This document shows positions 23,539 through 33,160 of a stretch of DNA of 64,000 bases, piece after piece (the first letter of the stretch is position 1; each line of letters starts with the position of its first letter). The notes beneath the pieces are model-generated. The model searched no databases and was not told the DNA's origin. It was given only the letters and a program-made list of their open reading frames with translations. Source of the stretch: a virus; IMG/VR virus record IMGVR_UViG_3300025082_002887, positions 1-64,000 of that record; one strand, 5' to 3'. Position numbers and translations under genes: made by a program.

Positions 23539-24824
23539 AAAAGAAAATATTGGTTAGAGCACCTGTTTTAACGCGGTCAGGCTATGGGGAACATTCTCGA
23601 TTTGTCTTGCGTTCTCTTCGCACACAAGAAGACAAATTTGATATTTATGTGTTTCCTGTGAATTGGGGCAAGTGCGGCTGGATATACGACGATAATGAAG
23701 AGAGAAGGTGGCTGGACAAGCTTATTACCAAGACCGCTCATTATAACCAGGATAAAAATGCATTTTATGATATTAGTATTCAAGTCTCTATCCCAAATGA
23801 GTGGGAGCGCATAGCGCCCATTAATATTGGTGTTACCGCCGGAATTGAAACGAATCGTGTCGCCCCAGTGTGGCTCGAAAGAGCAAACATGATGGACAAA
23901 ATTATTACAATCTCTAGTCATTCAAAAAATGTATTTTTAAACACAGAATACGATGCAGTACACAAAGAAACAGGGCAAAAGCTTCAGCTACGCTGCAATA
24001 AGCCTGTAGAGGTTGTCCACTATCCCACAAAAGAATTTGAAGATCTTAATCTTAATTTAAAATTGGAAACTGATTTTAATTTCCTTGCAGTTGCCCAGTG
24101 GGGCCCCAGAAAAAATTTAGAAAACACAGTAAGATGGTTTGTTGAAGAGTTCATTGACCAGCCGGTGGGCCTTGTTGTTAAAACTTTTATGAAAGGTAAT
24201 TCCGTCATTGATCGCACACACATCGATGCGAAACTTACAAATATATTAGAAAAATATAAAAATAGAAAATGCAAAGTTTATTTATTGCACGGAGACATGA
24301 CAGATCAGGAGTTGCACTCCTTGTATAAACACCCGAAAATTAAAGCATTTGTTTCGCTTGCCCACGGAGAAGGTTTTGGACTTCCTCATTTTGAAGCCGC
24401 ATATTCAGGCCTCCCGGTGGTGGCGCCAGAATGGAGTGGGTATCTTGATTTTCTTTGTGCCCCGAGAAAGGATAAAAAAACTGGAAAAGAAAAAATTAAA
24501 CCATATTTTGCATGCGTAGACTGTGATTTACAGCCTGTACAAAAAGAGGCGCAATGGGATGGGGTTATACAAGCGGATTCAATGTGGTGTTTTCCGCAGC
24601 AAGGCTCATATAAAATGAAACTTCGCGAAGTACATAAAGATTATGGGCGATTTAAGAAACAGGCGGATTCGCTTAAAAAATGGATATTAGACAACTTTTC
24701 TGAAAAAAAACAATATGAAACATTTGCTAGCCACTTAAAAGAATATGCCCCCGTTCCGGGCGAGTTCGTATCTAACAATGAAATAGATGATTTATTTAAT
24801 AAATTAGCTAAACAGAGTGTATGA
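23535..24824 (+). CDS. Glycosyltransferase, GT4-like
   Basis: The protein has 429 residues and AAGGAG precedes the overlapping start. The N-terminus KKKILVRAPVLTRSGYGEHS resembles the donor/acceptor loop of GT4 enzymes. The C-terminal domain carries AFVSLAHGEGFGLPHFEAAY followed by SGLPVVAPEWSGYLDFL, the EGFGLP-x-E core for nucleotide-sugar binding. A Lys-rich insertion lies near residues 315-325. It is coupled on both sides by ATGA overlaps, so it is likely made together with its neighbours. Confidence 0.82.
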   Translation: MKKKILVRAPVLTRSGYGEHSRFVLRSLRTQEDKFDIYVFPVNWGKCGWIYDDNEERRWLDKLITKTAHYNQDKNAFYDISIQVSIPNEWERIAPINIGVTAGIETNRVAPVWLERANMMDKIITISSHSKNVFLNTEYDAVHKETGQKLQLRCNKPVEVVHYPTKEFEDLNLNLKLETDFNFLAVAQWGPRKNLENTVRWFVEEFIDQPVGLVVKTFMKGNSVIDRTHIDAKLTNILEKYKNRKCKVYLLHGDMTDQELHSLYKHPKIKAFVSLAHGEGFGLPHFEAAYSGLPVVAPEWSGYLDFLCAPRKDKKTGKEKIKPYFACVDCDLQPVQKEAQWDGVIQADSMWCFPQQGSYKMKLREVHKDYGRFKKQADSLKKWILDNFSEKKQYETFASHLKEYAPVPGEFVSNNEIDDLFNKLAKQSV

Positions 24825-26437
24825 TCTTTTTTGTTTGCGACATGTTTGCCGAACAGTATGAGGGCGGCGCTGAATTAACTACAGAAGCTATAATTAAAAA
24901 GGGATTATTTCCAGTAAATAAAGTTATTTGCAGCGAAGCCAATCCCGCCATTATGGAAAAGTATAAAGATGCATTTTGGATATTCGGAAATTATAGAGAC
25001 CTATCAGAAGAGTGTCTTATGTATGCTGCGAAAAATCTTCACTATAGCGTTTTGGAATATGATTATAAATTTTGTTTCTATCGCTCTATTAAGAAACACG
25101 AATTTGCGGAAGGAGCTTGTACGTGTGTAACTTCAAGAAAAGGAAAGTTAGTATCCATTTTTTTGCACAATGCAAAAGCCACCTGGTGGATGTCTCAAAA
25201 ACAGATGGAAAAATATCAGAGTCTTTATCCATTTTTGAAAAAGAGCAATAATATAGTATTAAACTCTGTGTTCTCTGATGAAACTTTAGAGTACGTTGAA
25301 ACACTAGATACAGAAAATAAAAATGATACATGGTTGATATTGGATTCTCCTTCTTGGATAAAGGGGGCAAAGGAATCCATCAATTATGCTGAAAAAAATA
25401 ATTTAAAGTATGAACTAATCTGGGATATCCCGCACTCGAAACTTTTAGATAAGCTAGCGCAATCTAAAGGGATTATTTTTTTCCCCCAAGACTCTGATAC
25501 ATGTCCGAGGATGACAGTAGAAGCCCGACTACTTGGTTGCGAAATTATATCAAATGACAATATGCAGCATAAAGACGAGCCGTGGTTTAAAAACAAAAAT
25601 TCTACCATAAAACACTTAAGGCAGAGAACAAATATTTTTTGGAAAGAGATAGAAAATATCGCTGCCAAAAATCTAAATATTCCGCAAACAATTAGCGTTA
25701 TTAGTGATCTTAAGTTTAAAATTGTAGTTCCGTTTTTCAACTGCGAAAGGTGGATCAAAAAATGTATCAACAGCATGCAAAGTCAAAAATATAAAAATTT
25801 TGAATGTTTTTTGATAGATGATGCGTCAACGGACAATTCAGCAGGCATCGTAAAAAAAGAGATTGCAAATGATTCTAGATTTAATTTAATACAGAATAGA
25901 GAGAAGAAATATGCCCTCTCCAACATTGCCGGCGCAATAGAAGAATTCAATTGCAATGATGATGATGTAATTATTTTACTTGACGGAGATGACTGGTTCG
26001 CTTCTTCGCTAACTTTGAATAAACTTTGTGAGAGCTACGGTGACAAATTAATGACTTATGGAAGTTACGTTTTTAATCCTAGCGGTATAAGAGGTCCTGA
26101 ACCATCAGAATATTCAAATGAAGTGATTAAAACAAGTTCTTTTAGAAAAGATCAATGGAGAGCCTCTCATCTAAGAACTTTTAAATATGAACTATGGAAA
26201 CGTATTGATCATAATGATTTAAAAGATGAGAATGGTGATTATTATAAAATGACTTATGATCAAGCCATAATGTTTCCCTTGTTGGAAATGGCAGGAGATC
26301 GCTCCGCCTTTATACCAGAAATTTTACACGTCTACAACAAAGACAACCCATTAAGTGTCGACAAAAATAAAGCACAAGAACAATGCGCCCTGGCTCAAAA
26401 AATTCGTTCTAAAAAGACCTATAGCAAATTAGTATGA
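24821..26437 (+). CDS. Two-domain glycosyltransferase (GT-B-like plus GT2)
   Basis: The protein has 538 residues. The first about 290 resemble the second half of a GT-B enzyme (IIFFPQDSDTCPRMTVEARL, then LGCEIISND), with an unusual N-terminal part. From residue 299 a GT2 (GT-A) domain begins: FKIVVPFFNCERWIKKCINS, FLIDDASTDNS and ILLDGDDWF (near 388), where DGDD is the metal-binding DxD. The C-terminus has DQAIMFPLLEMAG. Two catalytic modules in one chain suggest two successive sugar additions. Start and stop overlap the neighbours by four bases. Confidence 0.8.
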   Translation: MIFFVCDMFAEQYEGGAELTTEAIIKKGLFPVNKVICSEANPAIMEKYKDAFWIFGNYRDLSEECLMYAAKNLHYSVLEYDYKFCFYRSIKKHEFAEGACTCVTSRKGKLVSIFLHNAKATWWMSQKQMEKYQSLYPFLKKSNNIVLNSVFSDETLEYVETLDTENKNDTWLILDSPSWIKGAKESINYAEKNNLKYELIWDIPHSKLLDKLAQSKGIIFFPQDSDTCPRMTVEARLLGCEIISNDNMQHKDEPWFKNKNSTIKHLRQRTNIFWKEIENIAAKNLNIPQTISVISDLKFKIVVPFFNCERWIKKCINSMQSQKYKNFECFLIDDASTDNSAGIVKKEIANDSRFNLIQNREKKYALSNIAGAIEEFNCNDDDVIILLDGDDWFASSLTLNKLCESYGDKLMTYGSYVFNPSGIRGPEPSEYSNEVIKTSSFRKDQWRASHLRTFKYELWKRIDHNDLKDENGDYYKMTYDQAIMFPLLEMAGDRSAFIPEILHVYNKDNPLSVDKNKAQEQCALAQKIRSKKTYSKLV

Positions 26438-27345
26438 ATATACATTTAGAAAATGTTAATTTACAAAGCACATCCGGTCCAAATCACTTTGCTTCAAAGT
26501 TGATTAAATATTTAGACGCCACTTTTGATTACAATGAGAAACCAGGCGCGAGATTATGTTTTATAGAGTCTCATAGAAGCACGTTCGACGACATACCCTT
26601 ATTTCAAAGGCTGGATGGCATATATTTCAACACAGCACAAGATTACAAATCGCAGAATACAAACATAAAAAGAACTTATGACAATGCAGATGGTGTTATT
26701 TTCCAATCAAACTTCAATAAAGAGCTTATAACAAAGCATTTCGGAGAACATAAAAACTCCACTGTTATACATAATGGTGCTGATGTTGAGTATATTGATA
26801 AAGTTCCACCACTGGAAAATTCAAAATTAGATCAACATGAAAATGTTTGGTGTTGCGCTTCTTCCTGGAGGCCACATAAAAGATTGTCTGAGAATATAAA
26901 ATATTTTTTAGAACACTCTTCTGAAAAGGATTGCTTAGTAATTGCAGGCCCTAAAGATCAAGATATAATTAAAAATGATAGAATTTTTTATGTTGGAAAT
27001 GTAAGTATCCTTCCACTTATTTCTTTATATAAAAGATCTAAATATTTCATACATTTAGCATGGCTCGATCATTGTCCAAACGTTGTTGTAGATGCTCGCG
27101 CAGCAGATTGTCAAATTATTTGCACTTCTGCTGGAGGCACAAAAGAAATTGCTGGGCCGAATGCAATTGTGATTGAAGAAGATAAATGGGATTTTGAGCC
27201 AGTTGAATTATATAGCCCCCCCCCATTAGACTTTAGTAAAAAGATTAAAAATGATTGGGAAATAGATTATAATATGAGAGCAGTCGCAAAAAAATATAAG
27301 AATTTTCTAGAAGGTGTGATAAATGAGAAAAACAAGACATTATAA
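26434..27345 (+). CDS. Glycosyltransferase, GT4-like (short)
   Basis: The protein has 303 residues, shorter than typical GT4. It contains SNFNKELITKHF, VIHNGADVEYI (a hallmark hinge of GT4 enzymes), WCCASSWRPHKRLSENIKYF at the start of the nucleotide-binding domain, and YFIHLAWLDHCPNVVVDARA with the acidic site, followed by GGTKEIAG. The N-terminal domain is abbreviated. The stop lies inside the next gene, which overlaps by 23 bases. Confidence 0.78.
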   Translation: MNIHLENVNLQSTSGPNHFASKLIKYLDATFDYNEKPGARLCFIESHRSTFDDIPLFQRLDGIYFNTAQDYKSQNTNIKRTYDNADGVIFQSNFNKELITKHFGEHKNSTVIHNGADVEYIDKVPPLENSKLDQHENVWCCASSWRPHKRLSENIKYFLEHSSEKDCLVIAGPKDQDIIKNDRIFYVGNVSILPLISLYKRSKYFIHLAWLDHCPNVVVDARAADCQIICTSAGGTKEIAGPNAIVIEEDKWDFEPVELYSPPPLDFSKKIKNDWEIDYNMRAVAKKYKNFLEGVINEKNKTL

Positions 27346-28570
27346 CAATTATAAAGAATACCTAGATCATCAAAAAACCAAGACTCTTGACCCAGCGCGC
27401 CGAAAAAAATGGCTTAATGAAGAGTGGGAATTAAAATTAGATGGTTTTGGGCGGATGTTTGATCGACATATGGGTACTGTTTTACGGCCGGAAATGAAAG
27501 TTTTATGTGTTGGCGCCCGTACAGGTCAAGAAGTAGTCGCCCTTAGAGATAGAAATATTGATGCAGTTGGAATTGATATTGTTCCACACCCACCACACGT
27601 AATCCAAGGAGACATGCACAATCTAGATTTTCCAGATAATAGTTTTGATTTTGTCTTTTCTAATATATTTGATCATTCGTTGTATCCCGACAAGAAGATT
27701 TCAGAGATAGAAAGAGTATTGAAAACCAATGGACATGTTTTATTACAATTCCAAATTGATATTAGCCAAGATGAATATACAGAAGTTATCGTTAATCGTG
27801 TTGATCATGATGTATTGCCCTTGTTTGAAAAGTCATTTTGTATTGTTAAAGAAAATATTCCAAGAAACTTTGCAGGGATGAATTATGAAGTATTAATGAA
27901 AAAAGATGCGCTTATGTCTTCCTTGTATGATAAGGTTGGCAATGTGACAGAAATCACGTTACCAGAAGAATATAAAAAAATTTGGAATGATATAAATTTG
28001 CCAATTCAAACCAACAAAGGGCATGTACATAATATACAAGGACCCGAGCTTGATGAGTGTTTGAATAAATTATCCAAAAGGGCATATTATCTTGTCTCTA
28101 TAGCAGAACACTTCGGTGTTAAAAACATTGCTGAAGTCGGCACAGCACAAGGATGGCAATTTTACTCTTTCGCTCATTATGCACAAAAAGTTGGTGGCAA
28201 GGTTTATAGCTGCGATATTAAAGATGTTAGAAATGAACAATATAAAAATAAATATTTGAATTCATCTGTATTCTGTTTAGGGGATAGTAAACAACTAGCT
28301 AATAGATTAAAAGAAGATAATACAAAAATTGATTTATTCTATATTGATGGCGATCACATAGCAAAAGCTGTCTTAACGGACGTGATTAACCTCAGAGATT
28401 ATCAATCGGATCAATGCATATGGGTTTTTGATGATTATGATGCAAGATTTGGGTGCTTTAAAGAGATAGGAATGTTACAACAAATTAATAATAATTTTAA
28501 AGTTTATCGTGTTGGAGATGCAGCCAGCGGAAATCCAAACCATCAAGTTGTTATATTGGGGAAACTTTAA
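27323..28570 (+). CDS. Tandem SAM-methyltransferase protein
   Basis: The protein has 415 residues with two class I methyltransferase domains. The first has VLCVGARTGQEVVALRDR (near 59-76) with GIDIVPHPPHVI and DNSFDFVFSNIFDH. The second begins near residue 270 with IAEVGTAQGWQFYSFAHYAQ, then FYIDGDH and CIWVFDDYD, as in MT_24-type sugar O-methyltransferases. Both probably use S-adenosylmethionine; the second type is known from glycan and macrolide methylation. It overlaps the upstream glycosyltransferase, so methylation of the island's glycan is the natural inference. Confidence 0.75.
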   Translation: MRKTRHYNNYKEYLDHQKTKTLDPARRKKWLNEEWELKLDGFGRMFDRHMGTVLRPEMKVLCVGARTGQEVVALRDRNIDAVGIDIVPHPPHVIQGDMHNLDFPDNSFDFVFSNIFDHSLYPDKKISEIERVLKTNGHVLLQFQIDISQDEYTEVIVNRVDHDVLPLFEKSFCIVKENIPRNFAGMNYEVLMKKDALMSSLYDKVGNVTEITLPEEYKKIWNDINLPIQTNKGHVHNIQGPELDECLNKLSKRAYYLVSIAEHFGVKNIAEVGTAQGWQFYSFAHYAQKVGGKVYSCDIKDVRNEQYKNKYLNSSVFCLGDSKQLANRLKEDNTKIDLFYIDGDHIAKAVLTDVINLRDYQSDQCIWVFDDYDARFGCFKEIGMLQQINNNFKVYRVGDAASGNPNHQVVILGKL

Positions 28571-28578
28571 GGAAAAAA

Positions 28579-29820
28579 ATGTTAAAAAGTTTAGAATTTA
28601 AATCATTTGAGTTTAACTCGCGCAAAGAAACATTAATCGGCATCGACGCAACTAGAAAGTACGTAATCAAGATACAGATTATAAAAAATAAAAACAAAGC
28701 CAACAGTATAGAACAAGAATACGAAGTGATGAAACATTTAAATAAGAATGGTTGCGTAACGTGCCCAGAAGCATATGAGTTGGGGACAGTACAAAAATCA
28801 GAAATTTATCCTAAAACAAGAGAAAACAATATTTTAGATTCTATTGATAAAACAAAATTTGAATATATTATTCAAGAGTATATCCCAGACAGCGGAACAC
28901 ACAAATTAGCAGATATAGTGTTAGCCCTTATTGAACAAAAAAAATTAGGAGTTTATCAAGGGGACGTAAAGCCAGATAATGTTAGATTTGATCCGAGTAA
29001 AAATATTTGTTATTTTATTGACTACGATCAGTCTATTTTTCTCAGTGATGAACAATCTAATCTAGATAATATTAGTTTTTTAAATTTTTGTTCTGAGTAT
29101 GATAAAGCCAAGTATGGCTTCGGCAATTGGCTTCGACATTTTTCTCGGTATACAGAGCGTAATGTAACATCTTTGTTTAGTAATAAGGCTTTCAATCTTG
29201 AAGCTACTACTGTTTTTAAAACTCAAAAGACTACTAATTCTGCAAGTGGCATATACCACTCTATTGATGAAAGAGACATTTTTATTAATGGCTCAAGGGC
29301 GCTGGATGTTCGTGCAAAACTATTGGATGAATGTACTTTTGATGCAAATGAAAGAGTTTTAGATATTGGTTGTAATGCGGGGCTGCTTAGCATGTATCTT
29401 CACGATAGGGGATGCCGAACAGTTGGAGTTGATAACGATCCTCATATTGTTGTTGCATCTAAAATTATTTCAAACATTCTTGGGAAAAACATTGAGTATT
29501 TTCATCTAGATTTAGATCGCACAGAACAGGTAGAAGACTTTGATACAATAATGTTGTTTTCAGTAATTCACCACACCAGAGACCTTGTTAAGAATGCTAG
29601 AAAAATAGCAAATTCATGTTCTAGGTTTTTTTTGGAAACCAGATTAATTGAGAGCGGTAAACAACCATATGGAGATATATGGGTAGACACGACAAGATGG
29701 TCTTTTGATACTGTTGATGAATTGGTTTCTTTTTGTGAAAGTATTTTTGAAGGCTTTAAGTTGAAAACTAACTTAGGAATGGCAGATAAAGATCGTTATA
29801 TATTAGAGTTTGTTAAGTGA
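28579..29820 (+). CDS. Kinase-methyltransferase fusion (WbdD-like in concept)
   Basis: The protein has 413 residues. Residues 1-200 have a protein-kinase-like fold: RKYVIKIQII (Lys strand), EQEYEVMKHLNKNGCVTCPE, YIIQEYIPDS (hinge), YQGDVKPDNVRF (catalytic Asp near 131 and Asn) and CYFIDYDQS (DFG-equivalent Asp near 150). From about 230 a class I methyltransferase follows: VLDIGCNAGLLSMYLHDRGC (260-279), TVGVDNDPH and SVIHHTRD. E. coli O9a WbdD joins a methyltransferase and a kinase to cap O-antigen chains; here the order is reversed. The same role, a phosphate/methyl end cap on the island's glycan, is an inference. Confidence 0.75.
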   Translation: MLKSLEFKSFEFNSRKETLIGIDATRKYVIKIQIIKNKNKANSIEQEYEVMKHLNKNGCVTCPEAYELGTVQKSEIYPKTRENNILDSIDKTKFEYIIQEYIPDSGTHKLADIVLALIEQKKLGVYQGDVKPDNVRFDPSKNICYFIDYDQSIFLSDEQSNLDNISFLNFCSEYDKAKYGFGNWLRHFSRYTERNVTSLFSNKAFNLEATTVFKTQKTTNSASGIYHSIDERDIFINGSRALDVRAKLLDECTFDANERVLDIGCNAGLLSMYLHDRGCRTVGVDNDPHIVVASKIISNILGKNIEYFHLDLDRTEQVEDFDTIMLFSVIHHTRDLVKNARKIANSCSRFFLETRLIESGKQPYGDIWVDTTRWSFDTVDELVSFCESIFEGFKLKTNLGMADKDRYILEFVK

Positions 29821-30440
29821 GAGATATAGCGATTAAGAAAATATGTAGTAAACTAATTGATAGATATCATATAAATTTAGATGATAAAACTGCACTAGAT
29901 TTTTTTGCCAGAGAAGGAGATTGGCAGACGTCTTATTATGCCAATAAAATAAAGAAAATTTATGCATGGGAAATCAACCCTAGGCACGAACAAAATTTAA
30001 AACAAAATTTACCTGAAAATGCTGATGTAACCATAGGAGATTCATTTGTATTGGCAAAACAAAACAATATCTTTTTTGATATGGTTGTTTTAGATAACCC
30101 ACAGGGATGTTATGGCAAAAATAAAATGTATTGCGAGCACTTTGAAGCATTAGAGCTTTCTCTTGATTTATTAAAAAACTCCGGCGCCCTACTGATTTTT
30201 AATGTTAAGGCACAACCATTTAATTATGCGGATAACAAACAATGGCAAAAAAGACGTAATGATTTTTATTCATTAGGGGATTGTTCTTGTCTTTCTAAAG
30301 AATTTATATTTAGTTTTTATGAAAATTATTTTAACATACGAGGATATGTAACTAAGTTTGCTTTTATAGAAACCCGACCACAAGAGCCTGGATTATATGC
30401 TTTTGTAACACAAATAGTAAGGATTGCTGATGATAATTGA
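29817..30440 (+). CDS. Small SAM-methyltransferase-like protein
   Basis: The GTG start overlaps the upstream stop (GTGA). The 207 residues form a Rossmann-type domain: ALDFFAREGDWQTSYYANKI in place of the motif I Gly loop, YAWEINPRHEQNLKQNLPEN for motif II, DVTIGDSFV, FFDMVVLDNPQG and LLKNSGALLIFNVKA. The Gly-rich loop is degenerate (FFAREGD), so SAM binding is likely but not certain. It lies between the kinase-methyltransferase and a glycosyltransferase and is coupled to both. Confidence 0.6.
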   Translation: MRDIAIKKICSKLIDRYHINLDDKTALDFFAREGDWQTSYYANKIKKIYAWEINPRHEQNLKQNLPENADVTIGDSFVLAKQNNIFFDMVVLDNPQGCYGKNKMYCEHFEALELSLDLLKNSGALLIFNVKAQPFNYADNKQWQKRRNDFYSLGDCSCLSKEFIFSFYENYFNIRGYVTKFAFIETRPQEPGLYAFVTQIVRIADDN

Positions 30441-31557
30441 GAACATAACTAATGGTTTAAATACAACAAAAAAAGCTGCTTTATATTATAAGACAGAACC
30501 CTACTATACCAATGTGGATTCTTATGTACATACAAATAACTGGGAAATATTACAATCAATAAACATCTTAAACCGGCGAGGGTATTCCGTTGATTTGTTA
30601 GATCGGGGGATTCATAATTGGGCTCCTAAATTATCTTATGATATATTTCTTGGCCTAGGCGTAGGAAATACAGGAAGAAATTTTGTAAGGTGGGCCACCG
30701 CTTCCAGGGCCAAGCAAAAAGTTTTGTTATCGATGGGCCCTCAACCAGATGTTTCTAACAAACTGGTGCATATGCGATATGAGATGTTCAATAAAAGAAC
30801 TGGACAGCATGCCCCTCCGATGAGAACCGTTGAGGCAGTAACGGGCGATCAATTTATTGAAATTATAAACACCGCAGATTTTGTGTTTAACATTGGCGAA
30901 AAAAACACTCCAAGTTATAATAGTTTTGCCAAGTATGGAAAGCCCGTTTTGAATTTTTATCCGTCTGTAAGCCCTGCTGTACAGTTCCGCCCGGATTGGA
31001 TTGAAACAAGAGACCTTAATTCATTTTTGTGTTTTGCTGGAAATGGATTTATTTGTAAGGGCGTGGACCTTGTAGTGGAATCATTTTTGAACAATCCCAC
31101 AAAACAATTACATATATGTGGACCAAATACAGAAAAAGCCTTTTTTAATTATTATGGAGATCTTATCAACAAAGCACCCAACATTAAATATCATGGTTTT
31201 ATTACGCCCGGAGGAAAAGTATTTAATGAATTAGCCGCCAAGTGCTCGTTTGTCATTTTTCACTCCGCGGCCGAAGGTTGTTGCACCTCTGTTGCCACCG
31301 CAATTAAAGCCGGCCTGGTGCCAATCATTAATCCATGGACCGGCATTTGTATTAATAATCAAGATGGCATTGTATTAAGTGAAGATGGGATCTTGATTGA
31401 AAATATATCTGATGGGGTAAAAAAAGCTTCATCGATGAGCGACGCGGCCTATGAACAGATGTTGAGCCATACTTTAAAAAAATCTGAATTGTTTTCACAA
31501 CAATCCTTTATAAAAAGCTATGCAGCTGCGCTAGATACAGTGATAGGGGAGGAATAA
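30430..31557 (+). CDS. Glycosyltransferase, GT4-like
   Basis: I prefer the ATG at 30430 over an upstream TTG. The protein of about 375 residues has a GT-B layout: NNWEILQSINILNRRGYSVD in the N-domain; FLCFAGNGFICKGVDLVVES, LHICGPNT and CSFVIFHSAAEGCCTSVATA in the C-domain. The acidic site near AAEGCCTSV and the following GLVPIINPW fit nucleotide-sugar binding. It overlaps the upstream stop and its own stop overlaps the next start (TAATG). Confidence 0.75.
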   Translation: MIIENITNGLNTTKKAALYYKTEPYYTNVDSYVHTNNWEILQSINILNRRGYSVDLLDRGIHNWAPKLSYDIFLGLGVGNTGRNFVRWATASRAKQKVLLSMGPQPDVSNKLVHMRYEMFNKRTGQHAPPMRTVEAVTGDQFIEIINTADFVFNIGEKNTPSYNSFAKYGKPVLNFYPSVSPAVQFRPDWIETRDLNSFLCFAGNGFICKGVDLVVESFLNNPTKQLHICGPNTEKAFFNYYGDLINKAPNIKYHGFITPGGKVFNELAAKCSFVIFHSAAEGCCTSVATAIKAGLVPIINPWTGICINNQDGIVLSEDGILIENISDGVKKASSMSDAAYEQMLSHTLKKSELFSQQSFIKSYAAALDTVIGEE

Positions 31558-32525
31558 TGAAAATTGTTTTTAACACACAACAGCCGTATGCGCCATGTTC
31601 CATGTTTTACACGGCAGCGTTTCAGGGAATAGACGATTTAGTTTTTTATGATAATGATTTTGCTTCATATGATGTGGCATTATTTATGACATATGATCAT
31701 GAACAAATAAAACATGTTAAACGGAGGTTTCCTCAATTAAAAGTAGGCATAATTGATCCACGCAGCAGCAAAGTATATGATAGCACACAATATTGTGATT
31801 TTATTGTCATTGACAGCATTGAAATGGAAGATTTTTGGAGGATGTCTGGGAAGCCTATTTTTAGATACATTGAATACCCCAACATACCATATGTGAAGAA
31901 AGTGCATGAACAAAAAGATAAGATAATTATTGGCTACCATGGCAACCAAATTCATTTAGCATGCATGGCAGAAAATGTTACGCCCGCTTTATCGGCGCTC
32001 GGTAAAAAATACAACATAGAGCTTTTAGTTATGCACAATGGCTCTCCACCGCGCGGCAACGAAAATTGGATTCCAGATAACGTGTCAGTTCGCCACATTC
32101 CATGGAGTATGGAAAACTATATTCATGAATTAGGACATTCAGATATAGGCATTGTGCCCAACAATAAAATACATGATGTTTCAACAAAGTTATTAACTAA
32201 AACAAATAATAATTTTAACTATACTGATGATGATTATTCCTTAAGGTTTAAAATGCCGTCAAACCCGGGGAGGTACGTTATTTTTGGCAAATTAGGTATC
32301 CCCGTGGTTGCTGATTTCTACCCATCAGCGTTACAGTATTTAAAAAACGATGTCGGATTTGTAGCCCATAGTAAAGCCGGTTGGCACCATTGTTTGGAAC
32401 AGCTAATCATTTCTTATAATTTGCGACAAAAGATGGGCGACAAACTTCAAAGTTTAGTGCGAGAAGAGTTTGATTTTGAGTTGCAAAATAAGAAACTAAT
32501 TTCTTTTTTAAAAGCTAATGTATGA
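31557..32525 (+). CDS. Probable glycosyltransferase, GT-B fold
   Basis: The protein has 322 residues. KIVFNTQQPYAPCSMFYTAA starts an N-domain; IIIGYHGNQIHLACMAENVT opens the C-domain like a typical GT-B hinge; then VSVRHIPWSMENYIHELGHS, IGIVPNNK and MPSNPGRYVIFGKLGIPVVA, the last resembling the donor-binding 'KxxEYxAxGxPVV' segment. The usual Glu pair is not obvious, so the family is less sure than for the other glycosyltransferases. Coupled to both neighbours by overlap. Confidence 0.65.
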   Translation: MKIVFNTQQPYAPCSMFYTAAFQGIDDLVFYDNDFASYDVALFMTYDHEQIKHVKRRFPQLKVGIIDPRSSKVYDSTQYCDFIVIDSIEMEDFWRMSGKPIFRYIEYPNIPYVKKVHEQKDKIIIGYHGNQIHLACMAENVTPALSALGKKYNIELLVMHNGSPPRGNENWIPDNVSVRHIPWSMENYIHELGHSDIGIVPNNKIHDVSTKLLTKTNNNFNYTDDDYSLRFKMPSNPGRYVIFGKLGIPVVADFYPSALQYLKNDVGFVAHSKAGWHHCLEQLIISYNLRQKMGDKLQSLVREEFDFELQNKKLISFLKANV

Positions 32526-33160
32526 TGATGAAAGATTTATATTTTTTTATTGCCCATTTAGATGATTTTGAAATATCGTGTTTGGGATACCTTTTTAAAA
32601 ATAAACACCAATACAATAATATTAATATTATTATATCTACGAATTGGGCACCCAAAAAAGAGATATGGAAAGAAAATCTTGAGCTGATAAAATCTAAATT
32701 AGACATTAATGTTGATTATATTAATTTGGATTACAATCAAAGAACACTGATGAGCAATTTTGACAATTTAAAAGACGACTTCTATAAACAAATAAATTTT
32801 AATAATAGATTTGATATTGTCACGCACGATAGTGAAGATTGCCACACGGATCATATAGCCTGCAACATAATCGCCACGGGCCTTTTTAAATACACGAATA
32901 AGTTTGTAACTATATATTCACCCAGCTCTAAAAATTTTAAGGCAAATTATTGGATTGGGTTGACTAAAAAAACATATCAATTCAAAAAAGAATGTATTGA
33001 TAAATATAATATTAATAATGAACAATCTTATACAAAATTGGGCTATTATATACAAAACGAAGATCATTATAATATTGGTAAATCCTATTATCTTGAAAAT
33101 TTTGTACATCAAGACTGCGATTATTATGAAACCTATAGAATACTTAAGTCTTTAGAGTGA
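32522..33160 (+). CDS. PIG-L/LmbE-family deacetylase
   Basis: The protein has 212 residues. FFIAHLDDFEISCLG (near 8-22) matches the AHPDDE zinc motif with Leu for Pro and Phe between Asp and Glu, and HDSEDCHTDHIACN (His108, Asp110, His111) matches the second zinc motif HxDH. Members remove N-acetyl groups from sugars such as GlcNAc in glycan or antibiotic pathways. The start is an ATG cluster overlapping the upstream stop. A free amine would allow later N-formylation, methylation or amide formation on the island's sugar. Confidence 0.78.
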   Translation: MMMKDLYFFIAHLDDFEISCLGYLFKNKHQYNNINIIISTNWAPKKEIWKENLELIKSKLDINVDYINLDYNQRTLMSNFDNLKDDFYKQINFNNRFDIVTHDSEDCHTDHIACNIIATGLFKYTNKFVTIYSPSSKNFKANYWIGLTKKTYQFKKECIDKYNINNEQSYTKLGYYIQNEDHYNIGKSYYLENFVHQDCDYYETYRILKSLE

